64,000 bases of DNA from Trichostrongylus colubriformis (taxonomy: Eukaryota > Nematoda > Chromadorea > Rhabditida > Trichostrongylidae). Positions within the stretch are counted from its first letter, which is position 1; each line of letters begins with the position of its first letter. The stretch spans positions 29,702,716 to 29,766,715 of the forward strand of contig OZ022258.1 in NCBI GenBank assembly GCA_963978905.1, written 5' to 3'. Positions 31,186-43,781 of the stretch are shown piece by piece. The notes under the pieces were generated by a model. That model was given only the letters and a program-made list of their open reading frames with translations, ran no database searches and was not told where the DNA came from. The translations under genes and the position numbers were made by a program.

Positions 31186-34100
31186 ATGGAGTACCTTAAA
31201 CAATGCATACTTCCTGTGGATATCTACACAGAGGGACTTATGATAAAGAGAAATCGCCTTGAGAATATTCAACAATGTAAAACAATGCACATTGATAATT
31301 AAAAGCCTAGAAAGAGCCGAAGTGCTTTTGATGGAAGCTTGAAGCTTCGAAGACAGTCGAATACGTCAACTAAGCCGCTTCCAAATGGCTGCGAAACGTC
31401 GACAACAATAAAAGGCTGACTTATTCCTAGGCAACGAACGCCGCCCACAACAAATGAACCTTGCTCAAAGTACGACCAAGGAACATCCTTTACTGCGAGA
31501 GGTGATGATTTTGCAACTTATAACACTGTGTAACACAAACAAGAATATAGAGAGCAGGAAAAATAGAATGGCAGGGAAATATGAAAACAACATTAAATGA
31601 AGGAAAGTGTTCAATGATATTCAATAGACCAGAATGTTTGAACTAGGATATTCCGTGGCTTAGAAGTGAAGATAGAACATCAGACCGATACGGACATGAA
31701 AAAAAAAACGATTTCTTCGATCGGAAGATATTGATGAAGACAGTTCCGATCCCTGTACAGCATGGGTTAAGGAATGCTATTGTGTCCTGGCCTAAAAGAA
31801 AAGGGGAAGCTTGTTTGAGAAGGAAACTATCCAGCTTTAACAAAAAAGATTGCCTATGGATAACCACTTCTACTAGCTACAGTGATCGTTAACGATCTTT
31901 TGTTGGATACTAACATGGGGAGGGGGTATCGTTGTTGTATATTGGGGGAGGGCGAATTTCTCAAAAAAATCGCAAATTTCGACACCTGAACATGGTTTTT
32001 GGTGGCAAGCACTCAACACCCACATACTCAGAACAGCAGAAATATTTCGGATTGAGTAATCCTATGACTTGCTATGTTGTTGTCTTTTTGCTTTTTTTGC
32101 GAGCAATTCGCCGATAAACCGCTCACATATTGTCATTCCATAAGCCGATAGACCGCTCACATATGTACATATTGTCATTCCAAGAGCAGTGTCGTTTTTT
32201 CGAAACCAATTTTTTCTATAAAATCACAAGTTTTTGCAGCATGTCGTATATCATTTAAGAAGAGATTTTTCTGCTCTACAAAAATTGATGATCAGTTTTT
32301 GAGTATGTAAGATTGGGGCCGACATGCAAAACGGCGAAGAGGTAGGTCCAGCCGAAAAAAATTGGCCAAATCGGCAATTATTTGGAACACCATATCTTTT
32401 TTTCGTCCCGTACTTAGCCCCAATCCCTTCTGCAATTCCCAGTATCTGGTTGATCAAGAAGCCGCCTAAATTACTTCATCCGAATATCCCTTGCTCAGCA
32501 TTGCTTCTCAAACCACTCGGGGAGACTTTTCTGCTCTATCAAAAATATGTTTCGTTTTTGTTCTGGCTGTGATTCATAGTGAATTTTGAAACTGCGTGAT
32601 AGCGGCCCAATTAGCATTATTGCGCAGTTTATTTTTACCATAGGAGCTCAAGTAATCCAGTCAGTGACGTTTCTCCGTCTCTACTCGTTACCTGTTCTCG
32701 ACGTTTCACCACACTCTCAGCCAACTGGTTGAGAAAATCATCTTCTCCTGGTTCGAAAAACTGTCAAAAATCACCGAGTTGTGGCGAAGAACTGAGTGTG
32801 AAGAAGAGCGGCGTGACTTTTGGAGCAGCCAGTTGGTGGAACGCAGAAGAAGTCTGGGATGGAACACATGGTCAATTTCTGTAAAGTGAAATAACTGAAC
32901 CAACAAACTTGGCCAGCCTCAGAATCGGCCCTGTTGTGACGCACACAGGAACTGAATAAGTCATTTTGTAGAGCAAGAAAATTTATCCCTATTGAGACAT
33001 GACATGCTGCAAAAACTTGTAAGTCTTCAGGAAAACTTTCGCTTGAACAAAACGAGGCTACTTATGGAGTAAACCAATACATATATACGATAAACAATAC
33101 ATTGCTGGGGTACGGTAATCACGGGAACATTACATACGTAAATAAATAACATTAAACAACGATAAATCGAATTTGAAGGATTAATGCGAACAGAGAATTT
33201 TAACAAGCAGCGAATGGGTTTATTAGCGTTGAGCGAATCACGTCGATTTATGAGTAGTTGTCAGCACTTTTGTTTACGAGCAACCATTTAAAGAATCACT
33301 TTTGATTTGTTGTGTGCAATTGCGGACACAACCCAATCAGTGAAAGTTAATGCAATTCATCGTAGTTTAACCATTCGCCGGTGACGAGGAAGTGGCATAC
33401 CCATTTGAGTCAAAGTAGCTGCACCGCAGGGATCAAAAAAGAAAATTTGAACGGGGGAACACGATAGCTCTTGCTGGGTATTCGGAGTTGGAAGAGATTA
33501 AGCGGCATGGAATGACTGAGAAGAAGACAGTCGTGTCCCAGAAAGATCTAGAAAAAATGATGTCACGTGGCGCAAACGAAGACACGTTCTCGTGAACAGG
33601 TTCACATCGGGTACACATAGCACGAGGATAACTCATTACTATGTCAGCCAGTTTGCAAAGGGCAATGCAAAGGGCGATCGATGAGCGGGCTCTTTGTGTT
33701 GTAGTAAAATCCATTCAGTCAGGTTTCCGGAATGTTATACGATCATCAGGGCACACCCAGCTGCCGAGGAAAATTGCCGCTCCACTACGACCCCCTCTAC
33801 GGGACCCAAGTATGAGCCCTACCATTTTAACTTCCACATAAGCTCTGCAGCATCAGTAACTATTGCCGATTTGATACTGTGGCTGTTGATCAATTGAATT
33901 CAAACATATTCTCTTACATAGTGGGATCAGCTGACGGCACGTTCTGCTTATCATCTGACCTGAGACCATTGCTGACCCCTCCAATTGCGACCTCCACCCC
34001 CATCCCGAATGAAAAATACGACCGCTGTCGAGGAGTTCTCGACTTCCGGTGTCATGCAACCTGACGATCATGCATGCATGGCCCGATATGGCCCTGTATG

Positions 34101-34940
34101 CATGCATGGCTCGATTGGCCCCCTGCTCGCTTGGCAGGTAATGCTGATTTGTCAAAATGCCGCATCACTATTCAGCAGATTAAAATAGAGCGTGATCTAA
34201 TCCATTCACTCAGGAAATAGAAGATCCTTGAGTCGTTTGCTGATCCACCTGATGGTCACATGAATGATCACTTCGGCCCATTATCAAGGCATAGTAGAGA
34301 TGAACCACACCGTCATCCAGAGCGAGAAAGTCGGTCGGTAAGAAGCACAGCGGAAGTGGAACTAGTTCTGGGCGGTGTGTACACTCGACACTGCACTGTT
34401 GTATCGGCATTGTCTTATGACAACGATGCATATAATCGCAAACAGGACGACAGTATTAACGAGTGGAAACGGAAGGGGACACGATGATAACCGCTTCAAA
34501 GACTATGAATTCGCCGAAAAGGAAGGTCTAAACAGGGTTCAGCAAAATACGGAAAAATTTCCTGTGAAATCCGTCTCCTCATTCCTCACCCCCCCCCCCC
34601 CGCTTTTTCTGCGGGAGATTCCCTGAAACTCCGAAAGCATCAGGAGTATTTCGCTTGACTCGCAGATCCTCAATGAGAACGGGGTAGAGCGAGGTTCTAT
34701 TATCAAGCTATTATATTAGTGCACTGCAGTACTGCTAATGCCTAGGAGTCAGCCACCTACTTGGGCTGTGAAGATTTTCTTTGAAGATTCTTTCAAAGGT
34801 ACAGCTGGCGATAGTCTTACATAGGTTGGTTGTAGCGGCACCAAGGGCACATTTCAGAATTACTGGGATAAAAAGCCAGGAAAGTCAGCGCGACTCCATT
34901 ATGCTGCAACACCACTTCTGACGTGATATCTAGAATGATA
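31186..34940. other. Interval without a supported gene; small duplication and poly-C
   Basis: A direct duplication of GCCGATAAACCGCTCACATA (32110-32139 and 32144-32181, the second copy carrying an 8-bp insertion) and a C run near 34590 are the only structures I can support. The phrases TTTTTCTGCTCTACAAAAA (32265) and TTTTCTGCTCTATCAAAAA (32527) also recur. No gene model. Confidence 0.45.
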
Positions 34941-34949
34941 GTGTTAGGC

Positions 34950-35700
34950 GGCGATCATAGTTTTGGAATTTGCATTTTTGCTAAATTGCGGAACGCGTGG
35001 AAAAGAATTAAAGGCATCGATTGGGAAAGCTGCGGAATTTGCGTTTTTGTGAAAAAGAGAGCAGATAGTTATCGAGAATTGTGGAAATGAAGAATTTTTG
35101 TTGTTGTGTGAAGTTGTTTCCGTGGGAATGTGGAATTCTGGAGTTTGCGGAAATGAAGGGTTATGAAGCGTGGAATCCACTTATGAGGCGCTTGTCATTC
35201 CAACACAGCTCATGAGTCGTGAACGGTCGACAGTGCTGTGCAGAACTTTCAAATTAGAAACGAATGACCGAATGAGAGCAGAAATGATTGAACCACATCT
35301 AAAAGAAACTGCATGGGGGAAAAGCATAGTTGGAGATTTATTCGGTTCTTCAGCGTAAGGAAAGAACGATTCTGCATTCCCATGAAAACGCAAATTCCTC
35401 AACCCTCCCAATCGATATGTATGTTATCTTCCGCAGATTCCACATTCCGCACATTGTGCGATTATGCATTTCCACTAAAACAAATTGCACATTTCTGCAC
35501 TTTCCGTCTCTTGATTTCTCTAATCCTCTTCGCTTTTCGCAGCATGAGAACACATGGATCCGTGTCTGATGCCTTTTCGCAGACTCCACATCCTGCATTT
35601 CCACAAAAAAGCAAATTCCGCTATTTTTCCAATCGATGCGTATCTTTATAGTTTTCCGCAAATTCCACAACTGTGTCAACACCCAAATTCCAAAGCTATG
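34950..35700. repeat. Inverted repeat with internal units, GCAAATTCC family
   Basis: The left part, read on the minus strand, contains CGCAAATTCCGCAGC, TTTCCCAATCGATGCCTTTA and ATGCAAATTCCAAAACTATG in this order. The right part on the plus strand contains AGCAAATTCCGC, TTTTCCAATCGATGCGTATC and CAAATTCCAAAGCTATG in the same order, so the two halves are inverted copies. A third version of the CAAATTCCTCAA/CCCAATCGATATGTA unit lies at 35391-35455, about 210 bp before the last, so the unit is also repeated in tandem. No terminal duplication was identified. Confidence 0.65.
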
Positions 35701-38700
35701 GACACTGCCTCAACAGTGGCGACTGTGTGACAAGACATGGGATTTGTGCGTAACTTACATATGCAAGATAAGGAAGAGATTCCACAGTGAAGGAGACGTT
35801 GATGTGAGCAAACAGGTGATATCTCAAAGCGCCGATGATGCATCTAGCGGAATTCAAAGACTACTTTCACGCGGTAAACTCGTACTGATCAGATCCAGGG
35901 GCCTTATTTTTGCCATTTTTCGGGATTCTTTTGAAGTTTCTTCATTGAAGTATCCATTAGCACCTCTTATTTCATAATTAAGCGCCTTAACTTATACAAG
36001 ATATTCATGAAATTTACGGCTAGACGACTTTACTGAGTTTTTAAGTCATCTAGCACGATGTGCTGCACGTAACCACCCAGTACCGTTTTTTGAAATCACA
36101 TAAGAATTTTTCTTTTATTATTTTCGTTTTTTTTGTTTTTTCCTTTCAGAATAGGTTTTCAGATATGGTGAACACATAATTATTAGACACTGAACCACTG
36201 CAAAAAGTACTTTGTTTTTGAACCTCGCTATTGAACAAATTATTTTTTGTACAACTAAGAAGATAGCGAATCAGCCGCCAACTGAGTAATTGTAGTCGAC
36301 GTTCCATCGGTGCAATTGAAAAGGTATCTTGCAGTCCCAATTCTTTCGGAAAAAATTCAGATTATTGTCTGGATGCTGTGAAAAACTATCCAACAATCAC
36401 GGCGCCCCATATGTTCGAGCAAAAGCTTCCATGGTAACCCAAACTGCTTGGTTTCTGAAGAATATTATTGCCTTATCGTTCTAAGAATCACCATAAAAAT
36501 GCACGTGTAGCGTAGCTTAAGTTTGTAAACATTATAAAAGCTCAAGTCATTAATAAATGCAACGCAAGAAGTAGATCCCATGTACATATCGTTTAACACA
36601 GGATTTATCACCACGCATATTTCCTAAGTGAAAATTGTAGTTGTTTCAGACGGTAAAAAACCATTACAAGAAGTGTAAGCGCATTTTTACGTTACAAACA
36701 ATGAATTTGGCTTGCCATGGCTTGCTGCATATGCTGTTCCAAAGCGCGTGTTGCCAAAATCCAAGATACTTTTTAGAGGAGAGAGAATGTGGATAGATAC
36801 TTATTTCCCATGTTGAAAATTGTAGCGGTAGCTTTTGACTGCGATACATTTTCAGAAAACCAATAAATTGTAGTTTGAAACGTGACCACTCGGGAACGGT
36901 TTGCGTGCAACACGTGCTGCACGCGAAAAAGGTGCACTTCTGAAGGGCTGGCATGATGTTACATGGGCGAGATTATCGTAGAAGGAGCCTTGAGAAAAAT
37001 CGAAGGCGAGCAATGAAAAAGCCTCAATACGGTACGGTAGCGATCAGGTGATCAAAGAATATCGGTAGCGGGGGAAATACAGATTGGAGCATTTCCTGAG
37101 AATAAACTGTTGTCATGGCACGTGTACATATGTAGTAAGCAGAAGGAAGCCTGGCAGGATACGAAATATCAAGCGGCGTGATTATATCACCTCCTTACAT
37201 TCATGTATTTATATTTATGTGCTCACTTTAGTTGATTACCATCTCTACCATCGTTATCAGTATAGCTACACTCATAGAACTGCCAGTCAACAACACGATG
37301 AGCTGATTGTGAGTGCAAATTTATATCAGCGGTGTTGCAAGTGGGGTAGAATCGCACTTATCAAATCAAAGGACCAAAAGGTAACAGAATAGTTTAGGTT
37401 GGAAGAGGAGCAAAACACATAAATGCGGTTTGATGAGGAAAAAGAAAATCTAACCGGTAACTTAGACGAAGGCACGATGCTCTCTTGAACAGACTCTCAC
37501 CATGAGGCTAATATTTAGTTCTGAATACCAACATCACAATAGATGGAAAATCGCATCGAAGCATTGATTTGAAGCAATAAATAGAGCTTCGTGCCTTCAT
37601 CTTAGTTACCGGTCAGATTTTCTTTTTCTCCTCGAACTGCAAATCGAAGGGATGCAATAGTGATATGCAATTTGGCTCTGGCAGTGTTGACCATGAGAGC
37701 GATCGTTGGTGGTTACAGACCCTGAGTCGAGTTTTCACCTTTTTATAGACATTTATTTTTATCCATTTCGTTGCATTTGTGATGATTGCTGAGAGGTCGC
37801 TTGACTTCACAATGTGTGCTAGTGCATTAATAAGACTGGTATGTAATGAGGAGCAGACTATTGCACGTGTTCTACAAAAAAAAAACTCCATCGGTTCTCT
37901 GGTCATCCAACTCCGTCTTGAGTCAAGTTTATTTTTGACAAAATAAGGACAGACCTTTTCTTGCTTTTCGTTATACTCTGCGATATGAACTGTTGAGGAT
38001 CCGTTAGTTTATCGAGATCAGCTTGGAAAATGAAAAGTCATAGGTGAATAACAGCGGTCAAGACGTGCCGACAACATTGCCAACTATTTCATCTCATGTC
38101 TGTCTGTGTCTCATGTCTCATCTCAAAGACAGCACTGATAGTAATGAAGTCAGAATTGGCAGAATACTTCTGTGAATGAAATGGCGAGTTTTAAAGAGAT
38201 AATACGTAAACTCGCTTTATAAACCGCGTTTTAAGGTTTTTACCGCGGCGCCGTTCGTATGCGCCCCAGCAGTACGCCTTCCGATGACCGAGAAGCTGTG
38301 AAGAAGGGACAACATTCACCTGGCCGACCTGCGTGCACTCGCCTTTTCATCAATTTTCTAATGAAGCAAAGGGGAAGGAAACGGTTCCTCGAGTTGGAAA
38401 GCGTTCAATTCCTCAGGGTTCTGCCCAATGTTTCCTTCTTTTTCTAATATTGCACTTATTCTTACTCCTTCTCTCATATTTCACAGTGTGCCAAAAAATT
38501 CCTAATTCGCCGTGCCTTTACTTATTTGTTCTGAGGACCAGGCTGCTCCGTAAAATGTAAACAGTAGAGGGCCGCACTTCAAAGTACCCTCCGTGATTCA
38601 ACTACGCGGATAACGTCGATGTGGGTCTACTCAAATCGGCCTCCAATTCATCTTCTTTTTACGACCTAACTTTGCCCATTCTTGCAATGTTTACTTGCCT

Positions 38701-38745
38701 TACCCATGCTTTAGCTGCCGGGAAGAAAATTAGTACCTACATTTA
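35701..38745. other. Interval without a supported gene
   Basis: Only short open frames without splice support are present. A plus-strand frame near 38390 reads RSIPQGSAQCFLLF, which resembles reverse-transcriptase motif B, but no other RT motif follows, so no element was called. Confidence 0.4.
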
Positions 38746-38748
38746 GTT

Positions 38749-38902
38749 CATTTCGGAGCGCCCCATAGGGCGTGACCTACGGACTTGGGTGGAAGTGTAT
38801 CAAGCTCTCTCGTCTGTCACACACTCCCACTCTTTCCACGCACTCTCACTCTCGCCACTCACACATGTTCATAGGCCACGCATTATAAGGCTCTCCGAAA
38901 TG
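38749..38902. mobile_element. Foldback MITE, CATTTCGGAG family, copy 1
   Basis: Inverted ends are CATTTCGGAGCGCCCCATAG with GGGCGTGACCTACGG, and ATAGGCCACGCATTATAAGG with CTCTCCGAAATG. The interior is a CACTCTCAC-rich stretch. The same ends and interior occur at 42619-42811. Confidence 0.7.
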
Positions 38903-40181
38903 GAGCATATTTACCTTCAATACACATCCAATCTTCAACAAGGAACTACTACACGTGCTCAAGGACTTTAATCTGCTACCCAATCAGAACCGTTATCGCG
39001 TGCATAGCGAGCGATCGCCTTCTGAAAAACTTTTGCACTACAAATAAAGCTGTACTATTATCTAGCAATGGTAAAAAAACGTCCAGCGTTCCTGAAAAGT
39101 GCCTGAGCGAGAACAATAGAATCCTACAAAAGGCAGACACAGAGAAACTGCACACTCATCAAAAGAAAGAGTTGCATCAAAACAAGATGAGCTAGTTGAA
39201 TCGCACTACTTCGTCGTGTGGTTCATCACTAGTCCAGAGCCCAAGTGAACGCTTCAGTGCCGTAGTGAATGGCGCCAACCCTGCAGCAGGAGGTAATTGC
39301 TGCTGATTTCTTCCAAAGCAGCACCAACACTCAGGCAGCTCTGTACAAGAAGATCTCGAACGTCAAGATGTTTATCGTGTTCGTGGCACATTCCTGAAGG
39401 GAAAGGCAGAATTTAAAGCAGTAGTCACAAAAAATTAAAATAAATTGTGGTGGGTGAACAATTTGAAAATCTATGGACCAGTTACCTTTGAGTTAACTTA
39501 TCAGCACTAATTGATTCCAGAGGGTCATTTCACAAAGAACTAATCATGGAATACGGTGCGAAAAGCAAAATTGCTGTCCACCTGAGGAATGGTTTCTCAC
39601 TTTACCAGGTGATTCGAAATGATTATGTACATGTCGTCACGTTAATAATCACAGCCCCGTGAATCTATGATGTATGGCGGTCGCAAGCAGCACACGGACC
39701 GCCCCTTGCCCCCACCCAAAATAAATGTGGAGATACAGTGCAGTTATGCAGGAAAAGCGCCGACACCTTTCCCACTATTCAAGTCAACCTCATTGTTATA
39801 CTCCCTATCATCGAGAGATTTTGCCAAAGAAGCGATAGCAATTATGCTTCCGGTGGGTAACTAATTGCTATACGTGATGTCCCTAGCCTTCGAGGGTGAT
39901 CGCTCTCTGATGTAGGTTTTTGATGGTTCGACGGGCTTATCAGTATTGGACAGTGATAATATACATTGTGGACAGAATCTAGTTCTGTTCACGATGAACT
40001 GCTGAAAAGTAACAGGGCGACCCTGATCAATAGAAAGCAAGTTATCTTTTGTGGCGCAACGGGTATGATCAGTTTCGCTGGACATGATCGCTTCTGCGAT
40101 AAATGCAGTGTAGGAATTCATATCATTCCCTGTCAGTCTTTACTCCTTTAAAAAGGTCATTGACGAATATCTTGACCAATA
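38903..40181. other. Interval without a supported gene
   Basis: I see no convincing exon or repeat boundary here. Confidence 0.4.
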
Positions 40182-40411
40182 ATGGCCCCTCACTTTGATT
40201 GCTTCCTTCTATTCTATGCTTTTGTGTCTTATTACCTCTTCTGGTTTCAACCTTTTCTCGCTTGCTTTGTCTACTCATGTTTGATATTTGTCGTTATGTT
40301 TGCCGCTGTGGCCAATGATTTACAGTTTTATGTTTATCATCTCTTGGGCATTGTTGTGGCCCCTTGCATGAGTTACCTCATGTAAATGAATAAAGAATAA
40401 AGAATAAAGTG
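40182..40411 (+). mobile_element. Possible 3' tail of a non-LTR retrotransposon
   Basis: A T-rich block is followed by TTGCATGAGTTACCTCATG and then a short tandem tail of GAATAAA units (AATGAATAAAGAATAAAGAA). Tandem A-rich heptamer tails are typical 3' ends of nematode LINEs and SINEs. An open frame upstream is strongly hydrophobic and probably reflects base composition rather than a protein. No RT motif is visible, so the assignment is tentative. Confidence 0.35.
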
Positions 40412-42364
40412 ACGCAATTTTTAACGGCGATGTCATTGGCATTTGCTTTTTCCAAAGCCATGATTGATCAGTCAGCTTGAAACACGCATGATTGCGATCG
40501 CGGAATCCTGTTTCTCAAGAAAAAAGAAGGATGCTGTAAGAAGCTTCAAGGGAAACAGCAACAACAGCAACCTTGAATAACTTTAAACAAGAATTTGATC
40601 GATGTGCTACAAAAAGCACGGAAGCATGAGTTGATGATGACGCACAAAGAAACACTTGACGGAGAAGCTGCATAGCACTGGTGTGACGTCCTTCGGAACA
40701 CCCGACAGGAAGATTGTGATCAGACGAGTAACGAGACGAATGGAACGGTTTGAGGGTAGAGTGGAGGAGAAGAGGAGCAAGAGCTTGCTAGAATGAAACT
40801 GGAAATGAAAAAAGTGATAAACAATAGTAGCGAGCAATAATTTGCAAATTACTTCAGAGAGGCAGCATAGTGAAAGAAGGAAGGATTGACAGTGACAGTG
40901 AGACAGAAATCTCGACAATGAAGCAGGACCAAGGAGCTGAGAATTCCGAGAGGAGTGAAGGAATACGATCCTAGTAGCAATTGGCCAGGCTGGTCCGAGG
41001 TGACATCAATGGATTCTGAAAAGAATTCTCCTTGGTTTTTGAGCTCGGAATGGAACTGGACAGAGTGACGCGTTAGCTCGCTTGCAATTGATCCCATCAT
41101 ACAAATGAATGGTAACATGTCTCTTCTTAGCATCATCAAACACCCAATGCTAGGCAGGTGACGTGCATGTGAGTCATCAAGGACATCACTGTGAGAGATC
41201 CCCTAATGGCCATTATCAGCCTTGAATGCACTTTGGAGGCCTTTTTACCAGGGTTTTCACACGATAATGACTATTTCGACATTTTTACTTTTTGGAATGG
41301 TAGAGAGCAAACTGCGTCACTTCACACACGCGCCGCATTCGCAACATGTGCGACTGAACACGCGAACTGGATCGCCGTGCTTGACAAATCTTCAGCAAAC
41401 ACCCGCTGACCCATTTCGAGTGTCCTGTCGCACGCTACTCGTGACTACCGAAGCGAACAAAGCTAGTCGACTGAAGAGTGGTCGACTTGTGCGAAGTGCG
41501 AAGATGATGCACTTTGCACAAGTCCTTAAAATTCTGCATAAAAAATGAAATGTAGCCAACACCGACATGCGCAACAGTCACTGAAGAGATAATCTGAAAG
41601 CATTTCCAGCAACAAGTTGTGAAAAATTAAGGTTCATGACTTGTTGTAGAGGTGGGAGCTGGAAGCAATATGCCAGGTCAGTTTTCAGTTCAGAGGTGGC
41701 AGGATGCAAAACAAAATGTATGTTAGACTAGTGTTCGCTGACCGAACGACACTACAGCCGAACAGCTCACATGTCGCTTGCTGTAAACAATAGTAAATCA
41801 GGTGATGAGGACATCAGACATAGATAAAAGAAAAATACAATCAAGTGTAGGCGTACATTGGCCACTCGAGAGACATTCTTCTCAAAGGTCTCCTAGGTGC
41901 TGCAGATTAGCTTCAAATCAACACATGCAAGGTGGCGAAAAAGATCGTGTAGAATTCCGAACATAAAATTAGTTCAATTCAGAACCATCAGCAGATAAAC
42001 CCAATATGTCACACAGCTCATGGCCGGTAGTGAAACGTCAAGACAATTATCTCTTAACGGATAGCTGCGGTGCAAAAAGTTCTACCGAAGGCTTCTCGAG
42101 GAGCTTAAACAACGATTCAATACTTCATTAATCCGAATTGAAAAAGGCAAAACGTGCTTTTCGAAGAATTGCGAAAATCACGTAGGTCGTATGGGTGCCT
42201 GAGTGAGCATAAAATGGTGCAGGCGCTCAGTCATTCTCAGCACGTCCTTCATTGAAATTGATATTGAAAATGAAATCCTCCATGATAGTAATGATGTCCG
42301 GTGAGAACGCCTGAGAACAACTGCTCCCCTTATCGGCAATGTTTTCATGTCACAATGACATCAT
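40412..42364. other. Interval without a supported gene
   Basis: Open frames on both strands near 40.6-41.1 kb (for example a charged plus-strand frame ending KRSKSLLE before a stop) lack matching splice partners. Nothing recognised. Confidence 0.4.
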
Positions 42365-42572
42365 TTATGCATGCGCCAGGCGGGTGAACAGCGCCACCAA
42401 CTGGGCTTTACGATGGAGATTTGCGCTTTCCAAAATAGTGTGTAATCCCATGTCGTAACTGTGAATGAAAAACTCTCTTGCAACCACAATATCTTGCCCT
42501 GTTGCCGGTGAATCGTCTATGGAGTTCGTCAAGAAGAACTCATTCCGGCACAGCAGCTGCCACTTAGATCTA
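42365..42572 (-). other. Possible terminal exon, unassigned
   Basis: After an ACCACAG acceptor (minus strand, 42572) an open frame of 68 codons runs to TAA at 42365. It has mixed, protein-like composition (RSKWQLLCRNEFFLTN, then SYDMGLHTILESANLHRKAQ). A foldback MITE lies immediately upstream (42619-42811). No partner exon was found; a minus-strand hydrophobic open frame at 43307-43525 could be one but has no ATG. Function unknown. Confidence 0.3.
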
Positions 42573-42618
42573 CTGTGGTCACAAAGGATTGCGTTGAGGG
42601 GCGCGGAGATACTTACAG

Positions 42619-42811
42619 TCCATTTCCCAACGCCTGGCAGGGCGAGGCTACGCACTTGGATGAACGTGGATCGATCTCTCTCACCCCGCCACACACTCTC
42701 ACTCTGATAGAGAGTGGCCAACTGACTTGGATGAGATCAATGTATCTAACTCCCTCAACCCGCATCTCACCCAAGTCCGTAGGCCACGCCCTATCAGGCG
42801 CTCCGAAATGG
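42619..42811. mobile_element. Foldback MITE, CATTTCGGAG family, copy 2
   Basis: The left end CCATTTCCCAACGCCTGGCA is diverged. The right end CGTAGGCCACGCCCTATCAG with GCGCTCCGAAATG is well conserved and inverted relative to the left end of the copy at 38749. The interior CACACTCTCACTCTG stretch is shared. Confidence 0.65.
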
Positions 42812-43781
42812 ACTTTATAGTGGATTTTTACTCAATTCAAGGAAGTATGCCTACTTGAAGACTATGCAAGACCACATGTTTTGAAGATCCGTACCTACAG
42901 TACAGGGTTGCATGACTCCTTCTTGCCACCAGTCGTTCCCGTTCATGGCGTGGGCAAGTGGTAGGATCTCGATTATGATATGACACTCCTTCCAACTCAC
43001 TGCGAGCTTTTTGAGGAGATCCGCTCTTTACCTCTTTGCTTACTGTAGTAGTATACGTGGATGAGAATAAGAATATTCTATGTAGAGTGATTGTTGCCTG
43101 TTAAATGCTGAGATAAATACAATTCAAGATGTGCAGGAGGCTTCAAGACAACTCAATAGTAATATGTAAGTAGCTGTTAGGAGTTAATGGGGATGTGAGG
43201 GTAGAATAGGAAAACAATCATGCTGCTAATAAAAGAGGCCACAAGCGGAAAAACAGCAGACGGCTTCGTTCCTCAGCACTCACAATAACACATGCTCCGT
43301 TGCCTCTTACGATACTACATATTTGCTATTACGCAGTGGCCTCTCACAAAGAATCACAGTAAAAACATACGCTTCCTGCGAAATACTATGCATGAAAAGC
43401 GATTCTAGCGTACCACAGGAGGAGATCCCGCGAATCCTTTCAGCTTCCAGAATTGTGGAGAGGATTACGAGGACAAGTGCAATAAATGACGAATAAACGC
43501 CCCTTCCCCATTTATTGAATTTCACTATTTACGTTGTGCTACGCAACGCATTCGACTAGCGATCGGAATAGAAGTGCATACACATGGCGTAGTTCGGCAA
43601 TAGCATGATGGGCTAATTGATGTTCAGATAAAAAATGAGCGAGAACGGAAGAACACTCGACAACTCCGCTGATGTTCCTCTTCTGTGTGGAATCAGCTTT
43701 TTAGCGGAGCCACGCAAAGACGGGAAGTAAAATAGTTTAGCACACGCTCGAAAGGAAAGTAGAGATGCTGACTGCTAAGAT
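42812..43781. other. Interval without a supported gene
   Basis: A minus-strand open frame at 43307-43525 has a hydrophobic run (SSFIALVLVILSTILEA) but starts only from GTG and has no clear splice acceptor. No other signal. Confidence 0.4.

Noticed and set aside
38330..38560. Reverse-transcriptase-like motif (SIPQGSAQCFLLF)
   Set aside because: Only one short motif; no YxDD box or other RT motif in any frame nearby.
43307..43525. Secreted peptide with signal sequence
   Set aside because: The hydrophobic run is not preceded by an in-frame ATG and the downstream sequence lacks a peptide-hormone cysteine pattern.
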